Shown here: positions 1-7,266 of the stretch, piece by piece
How the letters are laid out: every line of letters begins with the position of its first letter
How positions within the stretch are numbered: the stretch's first letter is position 1
NCBI RefSeq assembly: GCF_003121405.1
Contig: NZ_QBUY01000083.1
Coordinates: 1 to 40,297, forward strand
Reading direction: 5' to 3'
Length of the DNA stretch: 40,297 nt
From: Paraburkholderia sp. C35
GTDB taxonomy: Bacteria; Pseudomonadota; Gammaproteobacteria; Burkholderiales; Burkholderiaceae
The notes under the pieces: generated by a model
What the model was told of the DNA's origin: nothing
The model's database searches: none
Seen by the model: only the letters and a program-made list of their open reading frames with translations
Program-made: the position numbers and the translations under genes

Positions 1-129
1 TTTTGCCTACTTTTCTTTGCGGCGGCAAAGAAAAGTAGGTGCCGCCCCGCACAGGGGCAACACTAGCAGACCACTAAAAAAGAGCGGACGCCAGCGAGAG
101 CTCAACCAGCGAATGCCAGAATAAGAAAA
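1..129 (+). repeat. Palindromic intergenic repeat, copy 1
   Basis: A perfect 15-bp inverted repeat (6-20 and 25-39, loop GGCG) is followed by GCCGCCCCGCACAGGGGC and about 85 bp of tail. The same order, hairpin then GC-rich box then tail, occurs on the opposite strand at 40080-40195. The tail matches there base for base over long stretches, including GCGGACGCCAGCGA and GAATGCCAGAA. A shorter copy lies at 2391-2472. This copy sits downstream of lpdA. No transposase is encoded in it. It resembles REP-type non-coding repeats of Burkholderia-group genomes. The hairpin could also help end transcription of lpdA, but I see no clear U-tract. Confidence 0.85.
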
Positions 130-215
130 ATCCAAAAAAAACGGCGCCCTCTTCGCAAAAAAGAGCACGCCATCCCCATCAGCAAGGCAGCCCAAAAGCC
201 TCCAAAACCGAAGAG

Positions 216-2276
216 TTACTTCTTCTTCTGCGGCGGCAAATCCGTACAAACACCTTCATACAGCTCGGCAGCCATGCCAACAGATTCCCCAAGCGTCGGA
301 TGCGGATGAATCGTCTTGCCAATATCCGTCGCGTCAGCGCCCATCTCCACAGCGAGACACACTTCGCTGATCAGATCGCCGGCATTCAGACCCACAATCC
401 CGCCACCAATCACGCGATGCGTCTCTTCATCGAAGATCAGCTTCGTAAAGCCCTCGTCGCGGCCATTCGCGATAGCACGACCTGAAGCCGCCCACGGGAA
501 CACTGCCTTGCCGTACTTGATGCCTTCGGCCTTGCACTGCTCTTCCGTCTTGCCCGCCCAGGCCACTTCCGGATCGGTGTAAGCCACCGACGGAATCTGC
601 AGCGCGTCGAAGTACGCCTTCTCACCATGCGCCGCTTCCGCTGCCACATGGCCTTCGTGCACGGCCTTGTGCGCCAGCATCGGCTGACCCACGATGTCGC
701 CGATCGCGAAGATGTGCGGCACGTTGGTGCGCATCTGCTTGTCGACTTCGATGAAGCCGCGATCCGTCACCGCCACGCCCGCCTTGTCCGCGCCGATCTT
801 CTTGCCGTTCGGGCTGCGGCCCACGGCAACCAGCACGAGGTCGTAGCGTTGCGGCTCGGCCGGGGCCTTCTCGCCTTCGAACGTCACATAGATGCCGGCC
901 GGCTTCGCTTCCGCTGCCGTCGTCTTGGTCTTCAGCATCACGTTGGTGAAACGCTTGCTGTTGAACTTCTCCCAGACCTTGACGAGATCGCGGTCCGCGC
1001 CGGCCATCAGACCATCGAGCATTTCGACCACGTCGATCTGCGCGCCGAGCGTCGCGTACACCGTCGCCATTTCCAGGCCGATAATGCCGCCGCCAATCAC
1101 CAGCATGCGCTTGGGCAACTGACGCAGCTCCAGCGCGCCCGTCGAATCGACCACACGGGGATCTTCGGGGATGAACGGCAGCTTCACGGCCTGCGAACCC
1201 GCCGCGATGATCGCCTGCTTGAACTTGACGACCTTCTTGCCGTTCTCGCCATGCACTTCCATGTGATACGGATCGACAAACGTGCCGACACCCGTGACCA
1301 CTTCGACCTTGCGTGCCTTCGCCATACCGGCGAGACCGCCCGTCAGCTTCTTGACGACGCCCGACTTGAAGTCGCGCAGCTTGTCGAGATCGATCTGCGG
1401 CTTGCCGAACGAGATGCCGTGCGAACCGAGCGCAGCCGCTTCGTCGATCACGAGCGCCGTGTGCAGCAGCGCCTTCGACGGAATACAACCCACGTTCAGA
1501 CACACGCCGCCGAGCGTCGAGTAGCGCTCGACCAGCACCGTCTTCATGCCGAGGTCAGCTGAACGGAATGCCGCCGAATAGCCGCCAGGACCCGCGCCAA
1601 GCACGAGCATGTCGCATTCGATATCGGCGGAACCGGAGTAGCTGCCGGCTTGCGGCGCAGGCGTCGAAGCCGCAGCGGGCGCGGGCGCCGGTGCGGCCTT
1701 CGGAGCCGGCGCAGCGGCTGCGCCTTCCCCTTCGAGCAACACGATCACGGTGCCTTCCGACACGTTATCGCCGACCTTCACCTTGATTTCCTTGACGACA
1801 CCGGCTGCCGGGCTCGGCACATCCATGGTCGCCTTATCGGATTCGAGCGTGACGAGCGACTGTTCCTTCTCGACGCGATCGCCGACCTTCACCGACACTT
1901 CGATGACGGGCACGTCTTTATAGTCGCCGATATCGGGGACTTTGATTTCCTGCACGCTGCCGCCGCTTGCGGCCGGCGCGGCAGCGGGTGCGGCTGCAGG
2001 CGCAGCTTTCTCAGGTTCTTTAGCGGCTTTGGCTTCGCCTGCCGTTTCGACGATGGCGATCACGGTGCCTTGCGAGACCTTGTCGCCCGACTTGACGCGG
2101 ACTTCCTTGACCGTACCGACCGCTTCGCTCGGCACTTCCATCGACGCCTTATCGGTTTCGAGCGTCAGCAGCGACTGCTCGAGTTCGATCGAATCGCCCG
2201 GCTTGATATTGACTTCGATGACATCGACGTCCTTGAAATCGCCGATGTCCGGCACCTTCACTTCGACGAGACTCAT
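216..2276 (-). CDS. lpdA: Dihydrolipoyl dehydrogenase (E3) with two lipoyl domains
   Basis: Flavoprotein E3 of the pyruvate dehydrogenase complex: it reoxidises dihydrolipoamide on E2 and passes electrons to NAD+. The 686 residues are longer than a classical E3 (about 475) because two lipoyl domains precede the enzyme. These are residues 1-80 (ETDKA, lipoyl-lysine K43) and 107-185 (ESDKA, K148), followed by Ala/Pro-rich linkers. The FAD motif GAGPGG is at about 227-232, the redox disulfide GGVCLNVGC at C259 and C264, the NAD-binding GGGIIG near 395-400, and the C-terminal HPHPTLGE supplies the His/Glu pair (about H659 and E664). The ATG is preceded by AAGGGGAC. It is the last gene of the aceE-aceF-lpdA set, 265 bp after aceF. 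Lipoyl-bearing E3 proteins are known in several betaproteobacteria. Confidence 0.97.
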   Translation of the reverse strand: MSLVEVKVPDIGDFKDVDVIEVNIKPGDSIELEQSLLTLETDKASMEVPSEAVGTVKEVRVKSGDKVSQGTVIAIVETAGEAKAAKEPEKAAPAAAPAAAPAASGGSVQEIKVPDIGDYKDVPVIEVSVKVGDRVEKEQSLVTLESDKATMDVPSPAAGVVKEIKVKVGDNVSEGTVIVLLEGEGAAAAPAPKAAPAPAPAAASTPAPQAGSYSGSADIECDMLVLGAGPGGYSAAFRSADLGMKTVLVERYSTLGGVCLNVGCIPSKALLHTALVIDEAAALGSHGISFGKPQIDLDKLRDFKSGVVKKLTGGLAGMAKARKVEVVTGVGTFVDPYHMEVHGENGKKVVKFKQAIIAAGSQAVKLPFIPEDPRVVDSTGALELRQLPKRMLVIGGGIIGLEMATVYATLGAQIDVVEMLDGLMAGADRDLVKVWEKFNSKRFTNVMLKTKTTAAEAKPAGIYVTFEGEKAPAEPQRYDLVLVAVGRSPNGKKIGADKAGVAVTDRGFIEVDKQMRTNVPHIFAIGDIVGQPMLAHKAVHEGHVAAEAAHGEKAYFDALQIPSVAYTDPEVAWAGKTEEQCKAEGIKYGKAVFPWAASGRAIANGRDEGFTKLIFDEETHRVIGGGIVGLNAGDLISEVCLAVEMGADATDIGKTIHPHPTLGESVGMAAELYEGVCTDLPPQKKK

Positions 2277-2390
2277 TAGTGTCCCCTTCTCTTATTGACC
2301 GTGTTGAAAGATGAGTCGCGAAGAACCTTCGCCTCGAAAACCGCGACACATAAACGCAGACTTAATGCTGTCCGCCAAGGACGCGGCTTT

Positions 2391-2472
2391 CTTTTGCCTA
2401 CTTTTCTTTGCAAGACAAAGAAAAGTAGGTGCCGCCCCGCACAGGGGCGACGCATGAAGCGCGACGACAAAA
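2391..2472 (+). repeat. Palindromic intergenic repeat, copy 2 (short)
   Basis: A perfect 14-bp inverted repeat (2397-2410 and 2416-2429, loop CAAGA) is followed by the same GCCGCCCCGCACAGGGGC box as copy 1. The tail after the box is diverged (ACGCATGAAGC, then ACAAAAC), and similarity fades near 2472. It lies in the 265-bp gap between aceF and lpdA. If the three genes share one transcript, this hairpin is inside the mRNA and could lower or process lpdA expression; that is inference. Confidence 0.8.
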
Positions 2473-2541
2473 CAGGTTCAACGGCAAGGCATGAGCAACC
2501 ACAAAAAACTCACACCTCGCCGCGCGACTCAAGCTCAACAA

Positions 2542-4197
2542 TCAAAGAATCACACGCCGGAAATCGGCAAGAATCGACCCGAGATACGCATTGAAGCGCG
2601 CCGCTTCCGCACCATCGATCACGCGATGGTCATACGACAGCGACATCGGCAGCGTCAGACGCGGCACGAACTGCTTGCCGTCCCACACAGGCTTCTGATA
2701 ACCACGCGACAGACCGAGAATCGCGACTTCAGGCGCATTGATGATCGGCGTGAAATGCGTGCCGCCAATCCCGCCCAGCGAAGAAATCGACATGCAGCCG
2801 CCCTGCATCTGGTCGGGCTTGAGCTTGCCTTCGCGCGCGAGCTTCGACAGCTCGGCCATTTCCTTCGCGATATCGACGAGACCCTTCTTGTCCGCATCGC
2901 GGATCACGGGCACGACCAGACCGTTCGGCGTATCGGCAGCAAAACCCACGTTGTAGTACTGCTTGAACACGAGGTTGTCGCCATCGAGGCTCGCGTTGAA
3001 CGTCGGAAATTTCTTCAGCGCCGCCACGACTGCCTTGATCACGAACGCGAGCATCGTGAACTTCACGCCCGCCTTCTCGTTTTCCTTGTTCAGCTTGACG
3101 CGCAGTTCTTCCAGCTCGGTGATATCCGCTTCGTCGTTGTTCGTGACGTGCGGGATCATCACCCAGTTGCGGTGCAGATTCGCGCCCGAAATCTTCTTGA
3201 TACGCGACAGCGGCTTCGGATCGACCGGGCCGAACTTCGTGAAGTCGATCTTCGGCCACGGCAGCAGGCCGAGTTCGCCACCACCAGCGCCAGCCGGTGC
3301 AGCGGCAGCAGCAGGCGCGCCACGCTGGCCCGTCATCACGCCCTTGACGAACGCGGTGACGTCGTCCTGCGTAATGCGGCCCTTCGGACCCGTGCCTTGC
3401 ACGCGCGACACATCGACACCCAGTTCACGCGCAAACTTGCGCACCGACGGCGACGCGTGGCTCGCGCGATGTGCGCCGCCTTCGCCTGCCGGAATGACGG
3501 GTGCCTGTGCGAGCGCGGACGGTTGCGCGGGAGCGGGCGACGGCGTCGCGGGCGCATCCGACGGCTTCTCTTCCTGCTTTGCAGCAGCGGGTGCCGGAGC
3601 AGGCGCAGCCGCAGCACCGCCGCCCTCGCCTTCGAGCACCACGATCAGCGTGCCTTCCGACACGTTGTCGCCGACCTTGACCTTGATTTCCTTGACGACG
3701 CCCGCTGCCGGGCTCGGCACGTCCATCGTTGCCTTGTCGGATTCGAGCGTGACGAGCGACTGTTCCTTCTCGACGCGATCGCCAACCTTCACCGACACTT
3801 CGATGACAGGCACATCCTTATAGTCGCCGATATCCGGCACCTTCACTTCCTGCACCCCGCCGCCGCTCTTCGCAGCAGGCGCGGGAGCAGCAGCCGGTGC
3901 GGGCGCCGCTGCCGGGGCAGGCGCAGCAGCACCATTACCCTTCGCAGCACCGCCGCCTTCGCCGTCGAGCAGCACGATCAGCGTGCCTTCCGACACCGTA
4001 TCGCCAAGCTTGACCTTCACTTCCTTGACCGTACCCGACGCCGGGCTCGGCACATCCATCGTCGCCTTGTCGGATTCCAGCGTGACGAGCGACTGCTCTT
4101 TCGTGACGGTGTCACCCGCCTTGACCAGCACCTCGATTACAGGAATGTCCTTGTAATCGCCGATGTCCGGCACCTTGACTTCGATCGCTTGGCTCAT
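2542..4197 (-). CDS. aceF: Pyruvate dehydrogenase E2, dihydrolipoamide acetyltransferase
   Basis: Core acyltransferase of the pyruvate dehydrogenase complex: it moves the acetyl group from lipoyl-lysine to CoA. The 551 residues hold lipoyl domain 1 (1-80, ESDKA with K44) and lipoyl domain 2 (114-190, K155). A peripheral-subunit-binding domain follows at about 248-285, containing VRKFARELGVD and GRITQDDV, and then the catalytic domain. That domain ends in DHRVIDG, giving catalytic H524 and D528. Ala/Pro linkers separate the domains. E. coli AceF has three lipoyl domains; this protein has two, as is common in betaproteobacteria. It follows aceE by 82 bp. A GGAGA sits about 8 bases before the ATG. 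Lipoyl domain 2 is almost identical to lipoyl domain 2 of the E3 gene (see findings). Confidence 0.97.
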   Translation of the reverse strand: MSQAIEVKVPDIGDYKDIPVIEVLVKAGDTVTKEQSLVTLESDKATMDVPSPASGTVKEVKVKLGDTVSEGTLIVLLDGEGGGAAKGNGAAAPAPAAAPAPAAAPAPAAKSGGGVQEVKVPDIGDYKDVPVIEVSVKVGDRVEKEQSLVTLESDKATMDVPSPAAGVVKEIKVKVGDNVSEGTLIVVLEGEGGGAAAAPAPAPAAAKQEEKPSDAPATPSPAPAQPSALAQAPVIPAGEGGAHRASHASPSVRKFARELGVDVSRVQGTGPKGRITQDDVTAFVKGVMTGQRGAPAAAAAPAGAGGGELGLLPWPKIDFTKFGPVDPKPLSRIKKISGANLHRNWVMIPHVTNNDEADITELEELRVKLNKENEKAGVKFTMLAFVIKAVVAALKKFPTFNASLDGDNLVFKQYYNVGFAADTPNGLVVPVIRDADKKGLVDIAKEMAELSKLAREGKLKPDQMQGGCMSISSLGGIGGTHFTPIINAPEVAILGLSRGYQKPVWDGKQFVPRLTLPMSLSYDHRVIDGAEAARFNAYLGSILADFRRVIL

Positions 4198-4219
4198 TGT
4201 TTTCTGTCTCCAGGGCCGC

Positions 4220-4256
4220 GCGCACTTCGCCGCCCGCTTCGGGCGGCGAAGTGCGC
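4220..4256 (-). promoter_or_regulatory. Strong hairpin between aceE and aceF
   Basis: A perfect 17-bp inverted repeat (4220-4236 and 4240-4256) with a 3-base loop fills the short gap between the aceE stop and the aceF start. It has no U-tract on the minus strand, so it is unlikely to be a full terminator. A role in mRNA processing or stability, setting the E1:E2 ratio, is plausible but unproven. Confidence 0.75.
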
Positions 4257-4279
4257 ATTGGGGCTCGCGGGTCGATGCC

Positions 4280-6979
4280 TTAGACGGTCATCGGGTTGGG
4301 GTTGGACGGATCGAGGTTGTACTTCTTCAGCGCGTCGGCCACGACCTTGCGCTCAATCGTACCCTCATCGGCCAGTGCGCTCAGCGCAGCAACCGTGGTC
4401 CAGTAGCGGTCGACTTCGAAGAAGTGACGCAGCTTTTCGCGCGTGTCCGAGCGGCCGAAGCCGTCCGTACCCAGCACGACGAAGCGTTGCGGCACGAACG
4501 CGCGGATCTGGTCGACCAGCGCACGAACGTAGTCGGTCGAGGCGAGCACGGGGCCCTTCGCGTCCTTCAGCAGCGTCTCGACGTGCGAGAGCTTCTTGTC
4601 TGCGAGCGGGTTCAGCAGGTTCTGACGCTGCACTTCGTGACCTTCGCGGGCCAGTTCCGTGAAGCTCGGCACGCTCCACAGATCGGCTTCGACGCCCCAG
4701 TCGTTCTTCAGCAGGTCGGCGGCGGCGATCACTTCGTTGAAGATCGTGCCCGCGCCCATCAGCTGCACGCGCGGTGCCTTGGCGTTGTCGGCGCCCTTGC
4801 GGAACGCGTACATGCCCTTGATGATGTCCTTCGCCACGTGCTCGCCCTGCGGAATAGCCGGGTGCTCGTAGTTCTCGTTCATCACCGTGATGTAATAGAA
4901 CACGTCTTCCTGATCCTGCACCATGCGGCGCATGCCGTCCTGCATGATGACGGCGAGTTCGTAACCGAACGTCGGGTCATAGCTGATGCAGTTCGGAACC
5001 GACGCCGCCCACAGCAGCGAGTGGCCGTCTTCGTGCTGCAGGCCTTCGCCGTTCAGCGTCGTGCGGCCTGCCGTACCGCCCAGCAGGAAGCCACGCGAAC
5101 GCATGTCGCCGGCGGCCCACACCAGGTCGCCGATACGCTGCATGCCGAACATCGAGTAGAAGATGTAGAACGGGATCATGATCTCGCCGTGCGTCGAGTA
5201 CGACGTCGCCGCTGCGATCCAGTCCGACATGCCGCCTGCTTCGTTGATGCCTTCCTGCAGGATCTGGCCGGTTTCCGATTCACGGTAGAACATCAGCTGG
5301 TCGGAATCTTCCGGCACGTACTTCTGGCCGTCCTGATTCCAGATACCGATCTGACGGAACAGACCTTCCATACCGAACGTACGCGATTCGTCCGGCACGA
5401 TGGGGACGACGCGCTTGCCGATCGCCTTGTCCTTCAACAGGATGTTGAGGATACGGACGAACGCCATCGTCGTCGAAATTTCACGGCCTTCACCCGTGCC
5501 CTTCAACAGCGGCTCGAATGCGTCGAGCGCCGGAACGGGCAGCGATTCCGCCTTCTGGCGGCGCGCCGGCAGATAGCCGCCGAGTTCCTGACGGCGGGCG
5601 CGCATGTATTCGAGTTCCTTCGAGCCTTCTTCGAAGGTCAGATACGGCACGTGCGCGATTTCCTCGTCGGAAACCGGCAGGCGGAACTGGTCGCGGAAAT
5701 GCTTGAGCGCTTCCACCTGCATCTTCTTCTGCTGGTGGGTGATGTTCATTGCCTGACCGGCTTCGCCCATGCCGTAGCCCTTGATCGTCTTCGCGAGGAT
5801 GACGGTCGGCTGGCCCTTGGCTTGCGTGGCTTCCTTGAACGCTGCGTAGATCTTGTGCGGATCGTGGCCGCCGCGGTTCAGGTTCCACACGTCTTCGTCC
5901 GACCAGTCGGACACCAGCGCCTTCAGTTCCGGCGTGTTGAAGAAGTGCTCGCGAACATACGCGCCCGATTCCGACTTGTACGTCTGATATTCGCCGTCGA
6001 CGACTTCCATCATCCGGCGCATCAGCGCGCCCGACTTGTCGCGTGCGAAGAGGGCATCCCAGCGGCTGCCCCAGATGACCTTGATGACGTTCCAGCCTGC
6101 GCCGCGGAATTCGCTTTCCAGTTCCTGGATGATCTTGCCGTTGCCGCGCACCGGGCCGTCCAGACGCTGCAGATTGCAGTTGATGACGAACACGAGGTTG
6201 TCGAGGCGTTCGCGGCCGGCCATGCCGATCGCGCCGAGCGATTCCGGTTCATCCGTTTCGCCGTCGCCGAGGAAGGCCCAGACCTTGCGGCCCGTGGTCT
6301 TCGCGATACCGCGCGCGTGCAGGTACTTCATGAAGCGCGCCTGGTAGATCGCCATGATCGGGCCGAGGCCCATCGACACCGTCGGGAATTGCCAGAAGTC
6401 CGGCATCAGCCACGGGTGCGGATACGACGAGATGCCCTCGCCGCCCACTTCCTGGCGGAAGTTGTCGAGTTGCTTGTCCGTCAGGCGGCCGAGCAGGAAC
6501 GCGCGCGAGTACACACCCGGCGACGAATGGCCCTGCACGAACACGAGGTCGCCGCCGTGTTCGGGCGACGGTGCATGCCAGAAGTGGTTGAAGCCGACGT
6601 CGTACAGCGTCGCAGCCGACGCGAACGAAGCGATGTGGCCACCGACGTTGGTTTCCTTGCCGGCACGCAGCACCATCGCCATCGCGTTCCAGCGCGTGTA
6701 CGTACGGATGCGGTGCTCGATGTCCTGGTCGCCGGGAATCTTCGCCTGATTCGCAACGGGGATCGTGTTGATGTACGGGGTGTTAGCCGAGAAAGGCAGA
6801 TGCTCGCCATGCACGCGGGCGAATTCGATCTGCTTTTCGATGAGGTAGTGAGCGCGGTCGGGTCCGACAGCAGAAATCACGCCATCTAGCGCGTCGAGCC
6901 ATTCGGCCGTTTCTTGCGGGTCGTTGTCGTCTTTTGCGTTGGCGACGTATTTCAGGACTTCGTCAGGTACAGCGGACAT
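4280..6979 (-). CDS. aceE: Pyruvate dehydrogenase E1 component (homodimeric)
   Basis: Thiamine diphosphate enzyme that decarboxylates pyruvate and reductively acetylates the lipoyl groups of E2. It has 899 residues (E. coli AceE 887) and is of the single-chain type. The ThDP/Mg motif is visible as GDGETDEPE at 238-246 with NCN at 267-269. HPWLMPDFW near 188-196 and the C-terminal transketolase-like regions are also recognisable. I start it at the ATG at 6979 (MSAVPDEVLK), because AGGAGA lies 6-7 bases upstream. A start 22 codons further upstream has no ribosome site and would put the leader in frame. It is the first gene of the aceE-aceF-lpdA cluster and is divergent from a FixL/FixJ-type pair, with 287 bp between the two start codons. 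Confidence 0.97.
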   Translation of the reverse strand: MSAVPDEVLKYVANAKDDNDPQETAEWLDALDGVISAVGPDRAHYLIEKQIEFARVHGEHLPFSANTPYINTIPVANQAKIPGDQDIEHRIRTYTRWNAMAMVLRAGKETNVGGHIASFASAATLYDVGFNHFWHAPSPEHGGDLVFVQGHSSPGVYSRAFLLGRLTDKQLDNFRQEVGGEGISSYPHPWLMPDFWQFPTVSMGLGPIMAIYQARFMKYLHARGIAKTTGRKVWAFLGDGETDEPESLGAIGMAGRERLDNLVFVINCNLQRLDGPVRGNGKIIQELESEFRGAGWNVIKVIWGSRWDALFARDKSGALMRRMMEVVDGEYQTYKSESGAYVREHFFNTPELKALVSDWSDEDVWNLNRGGHDPHKIYAAFKEATQAKGQPTVILAKTIKGYGMGEAGQAMNITHQQKKMQVEALKHFRDQFRLPVSDEEIAHVPYLTFEEGSKELEYMRARRQELGGYLPARRQKAESLPVPALDAFEPLLKGTGEGREISTTMAFVRILNILLKDKAIGKRVVPIVPDESRTFGMEGLFRQIGIWNQDGQKYVPEDSDQLMFYRESETGQILQEGINEAGGMSDWIAAATSYSTHGEIMIPFYIFYSMFGMQRIGDLVWAAGDMRSRGFLLGGTAGRTTLNGEGLQHEDGHSLLWAASVPNCISYDPTFGYELAVIMQDGMRRMVQDQEDVFYYITVMNENYEHPAIPQGEHVAKDIIKGMYAFRKGADNAKAPRVQLMGAGTIFNEVIAAADLLKNDWGVEADLWSVPSFTELAREGHEVQRQNLLNPLADKKLSHVETLLKDAKGPVLASTDYVRALVDQIRAFVPQRFVVLGTDGFGRSDTREKLRHFFEVDRYWTTVAALSALADEGTIERKVVADALKKYNLDPSNPNPMTV

Positions 6980-7067
6980 GCTCGTCTCCTGGATATGGGA
7001 ACGCTCTGTGAACAGGCGACGCGGACAAACGTCGAGGACGAACATCGGCCGCGGCAGCTTCCGGCCG

Positions 7068-7097
7068 ATTGTAATAAGGCCCGCATTGCCTGCGCAA
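7068..7097 (-). promoter_or_regulatory. Putative sigma-70 promoter of aceE
   Basis: On the minus strand TTGCGC (7097-7092) and TACAAT (7073-7068) are separated by 18 bp. Transcription would begin near 7061, leaving a leader of about 80 bases before the aceE ATG. The assignment rests on consensus match and position only. Confidence 0.55.
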
Positions 7098-7109
7098 GAA
7101 AATTTTCAG

Positions 7110-7132
7110 ATTACGAGAGTGTTTCTCATAAT
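7110..7132. promoter_or_regulatory. Inverted repeat, possible operator upstream of aceE
   Basis: ATTACGAGA, five bases, then TCTCATAAT: two 9-base arms with a single mismatch. The repeat lies about 13 bp upstream of the putative aceE -35 box and about 120 bp before the divergent sensor kinase. The position fits an activator or a shared divergent operator. It does not match the E. coli PdhR consensus, and I cannot name the regulator. Confidence 0.5.
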
Positions 7133-7253
7133 GCGGAAAATTGCTGCGGCGCACCCTGGTTTGACTGCCCATCAGCAAGTACGTCGGCTAGTTTGCGCCG
7201 AATTGCGTGAGTTTCATCGCTTTTTTGCGGCATTTACGTGTCAGCCGCTGCGC

Positions 7254-7259
7254 TACAAT
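7254..7259 (+). promoter_or_regulatory. Putative -10 box of the sensor kinase gene
   Basis: TACAAT lies 7 bases before the ATG at 7267. A weak TTTACG is at 7233-7238 with a 15-bp spacer. If this box is used, transcription begins at or next to the start codon, giving a nearly leaderless mRNA. No convincing ribosome site precedes the ATG. Confidence 0.4.
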
Positions 7260-7266
7260 GCCAGCC

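Noticed and set aside
7..249. 80-codon open frame on the minus strand ending in PTFLCRRKEK
   Set aside because: It runs through the repeat hairpin and overlaps the end of lpdA. Such frames arise wherever this repeat occurs. No ribosome site or family match.
2491..6889. Very long plus-strand open frames opposite aceF and aceE (723 and 908 codons)
   Set aside because: They are mirror frames of real genes in GC-rich DNA, rich in Arg, His and Ala, with no domain and no ribosome site. The minus-strand genes are unmistakable.
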